DNA of 13,408 nucleotides from JBLMZH01 sp050258715 (lineage in GTDB: Bacteria; Patescibacteriota; Doudnabacteria; UBA920; O2-02-FULL-48-8). Shown piece by piece: positions 1 through 5,743 of this stretch. How positions within the stretch are numbered: position 1 is the stretch's first letter; each line of letters begins with the position of its first letter. The notes beneath the pieces were generated by a model. That model was not told where the DNA came from and made no database searches. It was given only the letters and a program-made list of their open reading frames with translations. The stretch is taken from assembly GCA_050258715.1 (NCBI GenBank), contig JBLMZH010000034.1, positions 1-13,408 on the forward strand, written 5' to 3'. The translations under genes and the position numbers were made by a program.

Positions 1-305
1 ATCTTGACCGGGGTGTCGGCGTTGACTTCGCGCTTATAGCTTTTTTTGAAAAAGGCAAACAGCTCCTGGTCCGACTGATATTTTTCGTGGCCTTGTTTGT
101 CGTCGTCAGTCAAAGTTCCAAAGGTTTTCTCGTAGACTTTGGTCAGCTTGGCAGTAACGAAATGCCTCTTAGTCCCCGCTTCTAAAAAATCCACAACATC
201 GCCTTCCTTAAGACCCTTGTCGTCCCAAAGCCGCCAAGTAGTCGTCTTGGTCCTGTTCAAAATCAACGGCACTAATTTCGGAGCAAACTTTAAGGTTTTA
301 TTCAT
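1..305 (-). CDS. ASCH-domain protein (partial, C-terminus outside window)
   Basis: This gene runs off the left edge, so about 101 N-terminal residues are visible. I read it by translating the minus strand from ATG at 305-303. The protein begins MNKTLKFAPKLVPLILNRTK and continues with TTTWRLWDD, an EGDVVDF stretch and KVYEKTFGTL. This is the usual ASCH order: short N-terminal strand, helix, the K-T-(T)-x-R signature (here KTTTWR, residues 20-25), then 'GD.v.f' and 'tk...f'. ASCH domains have a PUA-like fold and bind RNA or modified nucleosides; some hydrolyse acylated cytidines. No Shine-Dalgarno sequence is evident before the ATG. A short inverted repeat (TTATTCG..CGAATAA, about 323-338) lies in the leader. 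The gene follows a cytidine deaminase-like gene on the same strand with a gap of about 50 bases, which loosely suggests shared nucleoside metabolism (inference). Family assignment is fairly sure; substrate unknown. Confidence 0.8.
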   Translation of the reverse strand, partial: MNKTLKFAPKLVPLILNRTKTTTWRLWDDKGLKEGDVVDFLEAGTKRHFVTAKLTKVYEKTFGTLTDDDKQGHEKYQSDQELFAFFKKSYKREVNADTPVK

Positions 306-357
306 GGAAATTTTATTTTCTCTTATTCGTGCGAATAAGGGATAGACGTTAGGTATA

Positions 358-783
358 TTATTTATTACTTAACTTTTGTGGCCAAGGGTAAGGCATCATG
401 CTGGAAATAGGAATCTGTTTGATTTGGCCTTTTTCTTCGAAGATTATTACCGTATCGATTCCAGACCTCAAACTGCTTTCATAGATCAACTGTTTGCAGA
501 TGTGGCAATTCGGACCAGTAATAGCCACTATTTCAGTTTCTCCGTGATTTGCAGCATGGGCGAGCCCTACCGCTTCTGAATGCATTGTTAAGGTTGCTGT
601 ATCGGAACCATAAGAAGCGCCAGTATAGATATTCCCTTTCGAGGTCATCAAAGCAACAGAATAACCTTCTTTTGATTTTGGAAATGTATACTTTAAAGCT
701 TCATCTTCGGCTTGCAGCATCTTTTTACACTCTTCTTCGGATAGTTCAAAAAGCCTCTTTCCGTTTAGATTTTTTTCGGTCAT
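358..783 (-). CDS. Cytidine deaminase-like zinc hydrolase
   Basis: A 141-residue protein of the cytidine deaminase fold. Two zinc motifs are visible: H68-S-E70 (MHSEAVGLAHA), where E70 would be the proton shuttle, and P91-N-C93-H-I-C96-K-Q, matching the PC-x2-C...Q motif of CDA enzymes. The stretch SKEGYSVALMTSKGNIYTGA matches the 'YS.f.VgAAl...G.iytG' strand region before the first motif, and the C-terminal MMPYPWP resembles the 'LLPyaF' ending of cytidine deaminases. Length is typical of the homotetrameric class, although that class normally has Cys rather than His as first ligand. Likely reaction: deamination of cytidine or deoxycytidine, or of a related nucleoside such as blasticidin S. 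It starts 12 bases after the stop of the membrane-protein gene at 796-1287, so the two are probably cotranscribed. No clear Shine-Dalgarno precedes the ATG. Fold assignment is firm; substrate is inference. Confidence 0.8.
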   Translation of the reverse strand: MTEKNLNGKRLFELSEEECKKMLQAEDEALKYTFPKSKEGYSVALMTSKGNIYTGASYGSDTATLTMHSEAVGLAHAANHGETEIVAITGPNCHICKQLIYESSLRSGIDTVIIFEEKGQIKQIPISSMMPYPWPQKLSNK

Positions 784-795
784 ATAAAAATTTAC

Positions 796-1287
796 TTATT
801 GAATCAATTTCCCTCTAAGCTGTTCGTTATGCTCGGGAACTTCCCGATAATAATTTCTAATCCTTGGAAGCAGGGCCACGACAATTGTCGCGACTCCCCA
901 TACCACAACAATACTTTGAACTATGGAATGGTATCCCACCCACATTATCTCTATTGTGATCCACAGTATTTGCAAAACCCCGTAATAAACTGCCCAGGTC
1001 CAAGGCCACGCCATGTCGCGATAAAGATTTAGCTTTTTAAAGATTATCGATCTTGGGCGGACGAATAATGCATAGACCAAAAGGAATGGCAAAATGCCAA
1101 GTGAGGTCCCCAAGAACAACCCCGGAATGAGGTAGTTTTGGAATGGCGTATTGCCCAGGTCAGAAAGCGGGATTTTAAAATAACTGCCATCCGGTTTGCT
1201 TACCAGTCCAATCCCGCCCCAAAGCGCCATCACCCCCATAAAGATCATTAGAAACACAAGGATATAAAGTTCAAAAGGTTTTTTCAT
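796..1287 (-). CDS. Four-helix integral membrane protein, function unknown
   Basis: A 163-residue protein I do not recognise. Four hydrophobic segments are visible: residues about 8-28 (YILVFLMIFMGVMALWGGIG), 53-77 (IPGLFLGTSLGILPFLLVYALF), 93-115 (WPWTWAVYYGVLQILWITIEIMW) and 121-140 (IVQSIVVVWGVATIVVALLP). Positive residues lie in the loop after helix 2 (RPRSIIFKK) and at the C-terminal tail (RIRNYYREV), which suggests a cytoplasmic C-terminus. No catalytic motif is seen. The ATG has no Shine-Dalgarno sequence; a perfect TATAAT lies about 23 bases upstream, so the leader is very short. It heads a probable operon with the cytidine deaminase-like gene. It could be a small transporter-like or sensor membrane protein, but nothing in the sequence decides this. 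Confidence 0.7.
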   Translation of the reverse strand: MKKPFELYILVFLMIFMGVMALWGGIGLVSKPDGSYFKIPLSDLGNTPFQNYLIPGLFLGTSLGILPFLLVYALFVRPRSIIFKKLNLYRDMAWPWTWAVYYGVLQILWITIEIMWVGYHSIVQSIVVVWGVATIVVALLPRIRNYYREVPEHNEQLRGKLIQ

Positions 1288-1301
1288 ATTTTTGTCTTAA
1301 T

Positions 1302-1418
1302 ATGGCTTTATTATATACGATTTTTAATGGTATTTGCCTAATCGTAGGAATTAGAGATAAAAAGCCGATGCAGGGGTTATATTATTGGCCATCACCAGAT
1401 CATGCCCTTTTTGCTTAG
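1302..1418 (+). CDS. Possible 38-residue small protein ending in a terminator
   Basis: An ATG at 1302 opens a 38-codon frame: MALLYTIFNGICLIVGIRDK, then KPMQGLYYWPSPDHALFA, stop TAG at 1416-1418. The N-terminal half is hydrophobic and could be one membrane segment. The stop lies inside a short hairpin followed by seven T residues (1411-1433), so the frame ends exactly at a plausible plus-strand terminator, and no other plus-strand gene upstream explains that terminator. Against it: there is no Shine-Dalgarno sequence, no clear plus-strand promoter, and the start lies only 15 bases from the divergent ATG at 1287. It could be a real small protein, the end of a decayed gene, or chance. Confidence 0.22.
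   Translation: MALLYTIFNGICLIVGIRDKKPMQGLYYWPSPDHALFA
1310..1315 (-). promoter_or_regulatory. -10 element for the membrane protein/deaminase operon
   Basis: On the minus strand this is a perfect TATAAT, 22 bases from the ATG at 1287. No good -35 hexamer is present 17 bases upstream (GGCAAA). Transcription from here would give a leader of about 15 bases without a ribosome binding site. Confidence 0.4.
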
Positions 1419-1433
1419 AAAAGCAATTTTTTT
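1411..1433 (+). terminator. Orphan plus-strand intrinsic terminator
   Basis: TTGCTT (1411-1416), loop AGAA, AAGCAA (1421-1426), then seven T residues. The stem is only 6 bp. No established plus-strand gene lies upstream; it may end a small transcript that includes the possible 38-residue frame. Confidence 0.4.
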
Positions 1434-1473
1434 GGGTGAACAAAATTTCTTTCTATTCGTCATTAAAGGCACC

Positions 1474-1502
1474 TTGTCGTTACTCTTACCATATATTACA
1501 AT
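1474..1502 (+). promoter_or_regulatory. Candidate promoter of the radical SAM/RiPP operon
   Basis: TTGTCG (1474-1479), a 17-base spacer, then TACAAT (1497-1502). The -10 matches 5 of 6 consensus bases and the -35 matches 4 of 6. Start of transcription near 1509 would leave a leader of about 50 bases. Confidence 0.5.
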
Positions 1503-1558
1503 TAAAAGCCTAGCACTTACACAATCCAAAAGAGGACAACGAAGAACTGTGAGGATAT

Positions 1559-2935
1559 ATGGGCTTTCTAGTTAAATCCGAGCATTTCCAGGCAACAGAT
1601 GTGCATAACGATCAAGCAGTCGTTTGGCACTCTTTGCTTGGCAATCCTCAAATCATTTCCTCCGACACCCTCGAGTTCTTGAAGACCTTCGATACCCCGC
1701 GACTTCTCGAGTCGTTGGGTGAAGAATTCGGTTTGGATGATGACGGACTAGCCGTTGTTCAAACTCTCCGCGATGCAAGCCTGCTAGTCCCACCGGAGCA
1801 GGATGAGAGAGGCTTAATCGAGGCGCTTGCCAAGATAAGGGAGCAAACGATTCCCGGTGGCAACCTACTGAACTACCTTGAACTGATCGTCTCCGAAAAA
1901 TGCAACTTTCGTTGCACCTACTGTATCCACTTCAACAACCTTGAGGCGGATAGGAAGGGCAATGGAAGAAACGGCAAGATGGATTGGGATACTGCAAAAC
2001 GGGCTTTGGATTGGTACTTCACTCTACTCCCTGACGGAAGGGAAGCAAACGTGAACTTCGGTGGTGGAGAGCCCCTGCTTAACTGGCCTCTGATCTTGCA
2101 GTCACTCGAGTATTGCGCGAAGACCTTCCCTTTGAGGAAGACGAGCTTTTCGATAAACACGAACGCGAGCCTGATCACTCCTGAAATCGCTCAAACCCTA
2201 AGACTTTACCGCGTTTCCATAGCGACAAGCCTTGATGGAATTCAGCAAGGAAACGACAAAGTCCGCTTGACCGCGGGAGGAAAAGGGACTTTCCTTTCAG
2301 TGGTCAGAGGATTCGATATCCTTGCTAAAGCGGGATATCCAATTGATGGTTTTTCGGCAACAGTTGACAGGCGGAATTTTGGAGACCTGAACGAATCGCT
2401 GATCGATTGGGCCATCTCCCATGGAATGGTTGAGGTCAGAATCGACATCGACGTTCTCGACCTTGAAGGAATTTCCGTGGACGAAGCAGTAAGCAAGATC
2501 TTGCGGCTGCGAGCGTACGGGAAAAACAAGAACGTGGATGTGTTCGGATTTTGGTCTCGACCGTTCGAGAATTTCAACTTCAATCCAACCAACGAGCATG
2601 TGGCTTTTTGTGGCGGAGTCAGGGGTAACAGCGTCTGCATCAATCCGCAGGGAAACGCGTTCATTTGCGGATATAGCAGAACTGTACTGGGAAACATCAA
2701 AGAGCCCCAGCAGATCCTGGCACCCGGAAGTCCATATGCGACGATCGTAGCATCCCGTCTCGTGGGAAGGCCTAAAGAATGCGCGGGTTGCCCGATCGAA
2801 GGACAATGCGCAGGAGCTTGTGAAATTTCGCGAGAATTCTCTGAGGCCATAGGGCGAGATCAAAACAGACGCTGCGAGTTCTACCGAACAATGACCAAGA
2901 AGCTATTGGAAGAGAATCTCGATCCTGACAGATGA
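1559..2935 (+). CDS. Radical SAM/SPASM peptide maturase with N-terminal RRE-like region
   Basis: A 458-residue iron-sulfur enzyme. The radical SAM motif C115-NFR-C119-TY-C122 (CX3CX2C) binds the [4Fe-4S] cluster that cleaves S-adenosylmethionine; GGGEP at 168-172 is the SAM-binding 'GGE' motif. The C-terminus is a complete SPASM domain: C351-x13-G-x4-C370, then C408-x2-C411-x5-C417-x3-C421 and a final C439, the seven-cysteine pattern that holds two auxiliary clusters. Residues about 19-80 (VVWHSLLGNPQIISSDTLEF and on) resemble the small winged-helix or RRE region found ahead of many peptide-modifying SPASM enzymes, which binds the precursor leader. Length is usual for this class. GAGG at 1551-1554 lies just before the ATG. 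It is followed after 14 bases by a 33-residue cysteine peptide, the likely substrate. Known relatives install thioether or C-C crosslinks or other side-chain changes; which one occurs here cannot be read from the sequence. Confidence 0.9.
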   Translation: MGFLVKSEHFQATDVHNDQAVVWHSLLGNPQIISSDTLEFLKTFDTPRLLESLGEEFGLDDDGLAVVQTLRDASLLVPPEQDERGLIEALAKIREQTIPGGNLLNYLELIVSEKCNFRCTYCIHFNNLEADRKGNGRNGKMDWDTAKRALDWYFTLLPDGREANVNFGGGEPLLNWPLILQSLEYCAKTFPLRKTSFSINTNASLITPEIAQTLRLYRVSIATSLDGIQQGNDKVRLTAGGKGTFLSVVRGFDILAKAGYPIDGFSATVDRRNFGDLNESLIDWAISHGMVEVRIDIDVLDLEGISVDEAVSKILRLRAYGKNKNVDVFGFWSRPFENFNFNPTNEHVAFCGGVRGNSVCINPQGNAFICGYSRTVLGNIKEPQQILAPGSPYATIVASRLVGRPKECAGCPIEGQCAGACEISREFSEAIGRDQNRRCEFYRTMTKKLLEENLDPDR

Positions 2936-2945
2936 AAGGAGGTGA
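2936..2945 (+). promoter_or_regulatory. Near-perfect Shine-Dalgarno site of the peptide gene
   Basis: AAGGAGGTGA begins right after the maturase stop codon. It is complementary over 10 bases to the usual 3' end of 16S rRNA, with 7 bases between GGAGG and the ATG at 2950. It decides the start of the small peptide and is stronger than the maturase site, so the peptide should be made in excess. Confidence 0.85.
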
Positions 2946-2949
2946 GAAT

Positions 2950-3051
2950 ATGAACGTACCGCAGACGCGCAAAACCCCCTGCCTGAAGGCGAAGCCCATG
3001 CCAAAGGCGGTGGTCAGGAACACGTGCAAGAGGACGAGCAACTGCGGCTAG
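2950..3051 (+). CDS. Putative 33-residue RiPP precursor peptide
   Basis: This short gene begins with ATG at 2950, seven bases after a very strong ribosome binding site, and ends with TAG at 3049-3051. The peptide starts MNVPQTRKTPCLKAKPMPK and ends AVVRNTCKRTSNCG. It has cysteines at 11, 26 and 32, eight Lys/Arg and no Asp or Glu, so it is strongly cationic. Its place 14 bases after a radical SAM/SPASM maturase and before an intrinsic terminator is the usual arrangement of a RiPP precursor. The C-terminal segment NTCKRTSNCG, with Cys, Thr, Ser and Asn, is a plausible modified core, with the N-terminal half as leader; this split is inference. I recognise no known precursor family: the cysteine number and spacing differ from SCIFF-type peptides (six cysteines in about 45 residues). 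No double-glycine leader site, protease or exporter is adjacent. Confidence 0.75.
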   Translation: MNVPQTRKTPCLKAKPMPKAVVRNTCKRTSNCG

Positions 3052-3057
3052 GAGCTG

Positions 3058-3086
3058 GTGACGGGGGCTAAGTCAAGTGCTATACT
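3058..3086 (+). promoter_or_regulatory. Candidate promoter of the nucleotidyltransferase gene, inside the terminator
   Basis: GTGACG (3058-3063), a 17-base spacer, then TATACT (3081-3086) preceded by TG at -2/-3, giving an extended -10 (TGCTATACT). Transcription would start near 3093, about 16 bases before the ATG at 3109. The element overlaps the stem-loop of the preceding terminator. Confidence 0.5.
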
Positions 3087-3108
3087 TGGCTTAGCCCCTA
3101 ATTTTTTT
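3064..3108 (+). terminator. Strong intrinsic terminator after the RiPP peptide gene
   Basis: A 15-bp stem with one G-T pair runs from GGGGCTAAG (from 3064) to CTTAGCCCC (ending 3098), with a five-base loop at 3079-3083, followed by TAA and seven T residues (3102-3108). It lies 12 bases after the peptide stop. Confidence 0.85.
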
Positions 3109-3810
3109 ATGCTAAACGAACTGACCAAATTTGTTGTTAACCATTACCGTAACGACCGGAATGTGCTTGGAATTTTGCTGTTTGGCTCACAAGCAAAAGG
3201 CGCTGCTGACCGTTTTTCAGATGTTGATTTTTATGTCATTACCAATAAACCTCCCAAATTTACTCGAGATAATTTTATAAAAAACGGACAAAGAGTAGAT
3301 ATTATTATTGAAGACATCAAAACTACAAAAACATACCTTAAAAATGACAAGGGAAATGTCAGGAGGATAACCTCAGATATGCTTTCCTCGGCAAAGATAG
3401 TTTATGCTTCCTCGACAGAAATAAAATCCCTAATAAGCCAGGCGAGGGCAAATCTTAAATCGAAAACAAAAATTACGCGGTCAGAACTGCTCATGCACCA
3501 ATATTCAATTGACGATTTTTGGGGCGAAGTCCGGCGCGATGCAAAAAAAAAGGATTGGATCGCTTTTGGAATTGATTCCAATTTGCTTGTGAATAATATT
3601 ACCGAACTAGTCTTGAAGCTGAAGGGAAGCAGGATAGTGCAGCCGAACCAAATGAACAGGCAGCTTGCGAAAACCGACAGAATATTTGCCGGCCAACTAA
3701 CTAATTTCTTTAAGTCGCCCTCGCAATGGGCTAAACTTGCCACAATGAAAGCCATGGTCGAATATGTTGCGAGCAAAACTCCCCCATTTCCCGAAAAGTG
3801 GAAAATTTAA
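3109..3810 (+). CDS. Minimal nucleotidyltransferase-fold protein
   Basis: A 233-residue protein with an N-terminal DNA polymerase beta-like nucleotidyltransferase domain: LLFGSQAKG (G26-S27), then SDVDF with metal-binding D38 and D40, and a third acidic position in RVDIII (D64). These are the three acidic residues and the GS motif of MNT/KNTase-like enzymes, which transfer AMP or another NMP. The C-terminal half (about 120-233) is helical, starting near LLMHQYSIDDFWGEVRRDAK, and may be a substrate-binding or HEPN-like bundle; this is not certain. I chose ATG 3109 because the family usually starts just before the first helix; a GTG at 3058 in the same frame would translate through the terminator hairpin. 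There is no Shine-Dalgarno before 3109, and the likely transcript leader is about 16 bases. The gene is more AT-rich than the maturase next to it. It might be an antibiotic-modifying, tRNA-modifying or antitoxin-type enzyme. Confidence 0.8.
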   Translation: MLNELTKFVVNHYRNDRNVLGILLFGSQAKGAADRFSDVDFYVITNKPPKFTRDNFIKNGQRVDIIIEDIKTTKTYLKNDKGNVRRITSDMLSSAKIVYASSTEIKSLISQARANLKSKTKITRSELLMHQYSIDDFWGEVRRDAKKKDWIAFGIDSNLLVNNITELVLKLKGSRIVQPNQMNRQLAKTDRIFAGQLTNFFKSPSQWAKLATMKAMVEYVASKTPPFPEKWKI

Positions 3811-3840
3811 TCCGGCCAAGTGCCGGATCTTTTATTTTTT
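3811..3840 (+). terminator. Terminator of the nucleotidyltransferase gene
   Basis: TCCGGC (3811-3816), loop CAAGT, GCCGGA (3822-3827), then a T-rich run from 3828. It starts directly after the TAA stop. Confidence 0.75.
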
Positions 3841-3869
3841 TTCACTCGTAAAACGAGTTTGAAATAACT

Positions 3870-3914
3870 TTGTCAACAAAACAAGCCTGGGAATTGCATG
3901 CAATTCCCAGGCTT
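3870..3914 (-). terminator. Perfect 32-base palindrome, probable minus-strand terminator
   Basis: Bases 3883-3914 form a perfect inverted repeat (AAGCCTGGGAATTGCA and its complement) centred at 3898/3899. On the minus strand it is followed by GTTTTGTT and lies just after the stop at 3932. A smaller hairpin (AACTTCGC TT GCGAAGTT, 3916-3933) overlaps the stop codon itself, and another (ACTCGT AAA ACGAGT, 3844-3858) lies between the two converging genes. Confidence 0.65.
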
Positions 3915-3931
3915 CAACTTCGCTTGCGAAG

Positions 3932-5416
3932 TTATGACATTGCCTCCAGCTTGATTGTCCCGAACTGCCGATGATGCAGCCAGAGAGGGATTGAGAGTTT
4001 CCTAACTGGCTGGAATCTTAGGACGAAGAGATAATCTCCGTCATAGATTCTTCGGCGATGATCGTCTGATTGTGGCCCCCCGATGATCTCGGTGTAGCCG
4101 CCCTTGTCATCGACCAGCTCGTATCGATACGGGCCGTCAGTGAGGTAGGCTGTATCAAGGGGGTAACGCGCTGACAGAAGCCAGCCGAAGACTCGTCCTG
4201 GAAGTTTTTCAACTCCCAAAACTAGTTCGCTGTACTTCTCGGTGTTGGTCAGGCTTTTGACCCAGAACCTGACTCCGTACTCAGGCAGCCCATCCTGAAG
4301 GTGCACCTTCAGAACGACTTTTTTCGGAACGTCGCCGGATGATCCAGAAGCTTCGGCCTCCTCGGCTTCATGCTCTTTTGCCTGGCCATCATCAGAGGCG
4401 GGACGTTCAGGAGGGGCGCTTGCTTTCCTTGCCTCCTCTTCCTTTTCCGCCTGCAGTTCTGCCAGCAGCTGCTTGTACTTCTCCAAGGTTTTACGATAAT
4501 CTTGGATTTCCTTCAGCGCTTCCCTGGTTAGAGGGGTCAGCGCCTCTCCGGTTTTCGGATGAAACTGGTTGTCGAACGGGTAGAGTTCAATGCTTCCGTT
4601 GGAAGCAAGGAGCTCTTCGTGGTTGCTGCTCATCCAAAACCTAAAGCGCGGCTGGCCAGTTGCCCGGTCGAAAAGGTCCTCCGGTTTGGCGTTTGAAACC
4701 ACAGGAGGGCGCTGAATCTGCTGACGGTACTTCAAAGCAACTTCTCTCGTCAGCAGTTTCAGGGCTTCGCCGGTTTGCGGATGGTAGAGGTGCTGATTGT
4801 CGTTGGAGAACAGCTCAATCGAACCGTCTCCCGTGAGAGAGTACCGGAAGCGGGGTAGCCCAGTTTCCCGGTTGTAAAGATCGCCACCCATGACGAATGA
4901 CGGGTCTTTTGGGGTTGTGCCTTTTTGTTGCCCGTACTGCTTTGCAACTAAAGGAGTGAGGTTTTTCAGTTGTTCCCCGGTTTGGGGATTGTAGCGGTAG
5001 TCCAGCGGAAAGAGCTCAATAGCTCCGTTTTCCGACTGGTTGTAGCGGTAACGCGCTTGTCCGGTGATCGGATTGAACGATGCGGTGCCCAACCTAAGCT
5101 CAAGAACATAGCTTAGGGCGAACACGAGAGAGACGCAGGTTGCCACCAGGAAGTAGCGATGCCTCTTCCTGAGCAAAACTGCGGTCAACATTGCCGACGT
5201 AGCCCAGACCGCGAAAGCCGTGATCCAGACTGCGAAAAAGTTGCTCAACTGTGCAGGAATGCCAGCCTCCTTCATCATGCTCGCAAACTGGACAAAGAGC
5301 GTCCAGGCATAAAGCAAATGAAGGATGAGAATCGCAAGGTACCCCGCAGCTAGCCAAAGTATCAGGATGGCCAGCCAACGCAGGACCTTAGGGAAGAGAT
5401 TGAGCAACTTCGACAT
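3932..5416 (-). CDS. Membrane-anchored protein with three tandem TG/IELF repeats
   Basis: A 494-residue protein of unknown function. Three hydrophobic helices lie at about 12-37, 60-82 and 88-107. Then come three tandem units, at about 114-164, 181-233 and 249-306, following the pattern 'TG.pRfRy....GsIELf..d...y.PqTGE.Lk.LT.evA..Y.qq'; for example ETGLPRFRYSLTGDGSIELF in unit 2. A charged stretch at about 303-331 (KEIQDYRKTLEKYKQLLAEL) looks like a short coiled coil, followed by a Glu/Ala/Ser-rich disordered linker (332-366). The last 130 residues form a separate, beta-rich domain. The start is supported by GAGGAGG before ATG 5416. The gene follows the 60-residue membrane-protein gene by nine bases and shares its strong promoter. 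The topology suggests an extracytoplasmic or cytoplasmic repeat domain fixed to the membrane. The repeat looks like one in uncharacterised proteins, but I cannot name a family. Confidence 0.85.
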   Translation of the reverse strand: MSKLLNLFPKVLRWLAILILWLAAGYLAILILHLLYAWTLFVQFASMMKEAGIPAQLSNFFAVWITAFAVWATSAMLTAVLLRKRHRYFLVATCVSLVFALSYVLELRLGTASFNPITGQARYRYNQSENGAIELFPLDYRYNPQTGEQLKNLTPLVAKQYGQQKGTTPKDPSFVMGGDLYNRETGLPRFRYSLTGDGSIELFSNDNQHLYHPQTGEALKLLTREVALKYRQQIQRPPVVSNAKPEDLFDRATGQPRFRFWMSSNHEELLASNGSIELYPFDNQFHPKTGEALTPLTREALKEIQDYRKTLEKYKQLLAELQAEKEEEARKASAPPERPASDDGQAKEHEAEEAEASGSSGDVPKKVVLKVHLQDGLPEYGVRFWVKSLTNTEKYSELVLGVEKLPGRVFGWLLSARYPLDTAYLTDGPYRYELVDDKGGYTEIIGGPQSDDHRRRIYDGDYLFVLRFQPVRKLSIPLWLHHRQFGTIKLEAMS

Positions 5417-5425
5417 GGTGCCTCC

Positions 5426-5608
5426 TCACACCTTGAAGGTGTTCGGGTACTGCTTGCGCAGACCCAAGACCAAAGCCACACCGATGATCGGAAGAACCAA
5501 GCCGAGCCCAAACCATACGGTTTGATTTCGGTTGTTGGCCTTCGCGACGCGGGCGGAAATCAATCCGCTCGCAAGGGACAAGACGGCGACGACTTCGAAC
5601 AACGTCAT
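5426..5608 (-). CDS. Two-helix small membrane protein
   Basis: A 60-residue protein starting MTLFEVVAVLSLASGLISAR. Two hydrophobic segments are visible, about 3-18 and 33-50 (WFGLGLVLPIIGVALVLGLR), joined by a basic, Asn-rich loop (RVAKANNRNQ). The pattern '.r...vWfglglvlpiiGvalvlgLrk' is common in small 2-TM proteins of unknown role. ATG 5608 is preferred over a GTG two codons upstream because AGGAGG (5615-5620) lies six bases before it. It is the first gene of a two-gene operon with the repeat protein that follows, behind a near-consensus promoter, so the two proteins may sit together in the membrane (inference). Confidence 0.75.
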   Translation of the reverse strand: MTLFEVVAVLSLASGLISARVAKANNRNQTVWFGLGLVLPIIGVALVLGLRKQYPNTFKV

Positions 5609-5649
5609 AACCACCCTCCTTAAGGAGTGAAACGAACGCCTGGCTATCC

Positions 5650-5678
5650 ATTATAATATCGGCCCCAAACGCCGTCAA
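5650..5678 (-). promoter_or_regulatory. Near-consensus sigma-70-type promoter
   Basis: On the minus strand: TTGACG, a 17-base spacer, TATAAT. This is the best promoter in the window. It drives the 60-residue membrane protein and the repeat protein behind it. Confidence 0.75.
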
Positions 5679-5695
5679 TTCAAAAGTCATGCATC

Positions 5696-5718
5696 AAAAA
5701 ACGAAGCGCCAAGCTTCG
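5696..5718 (-). terminator. Terminator of the CHAD-like gene
   Basis: On the minus strand CGAAGC, loop TTGGC, GCTTCG, then six T residues. It lies 25 bases after the stop at 5744. Confidence 0.7.
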
Positions 5719-5743
5719 CCCTAGAAAACAAAATTCGCTTTCT

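Noticed and set aside
2242..2863. Long antisense frames (202 and 188 codons) opposite the radical SAM gene.
   Set aside because: They overlap a certain gene with all its cofactor motifs and carry no ribosome sites or domains.
3058..3108. GTG at 3058 as start of the nucleotidyltransferase, with GGAG three bases upstream.
   Set aside because: The extra 17 residues would be encoded by the terminator stem, loop and T run; family members normally start near the ATG at 3109.
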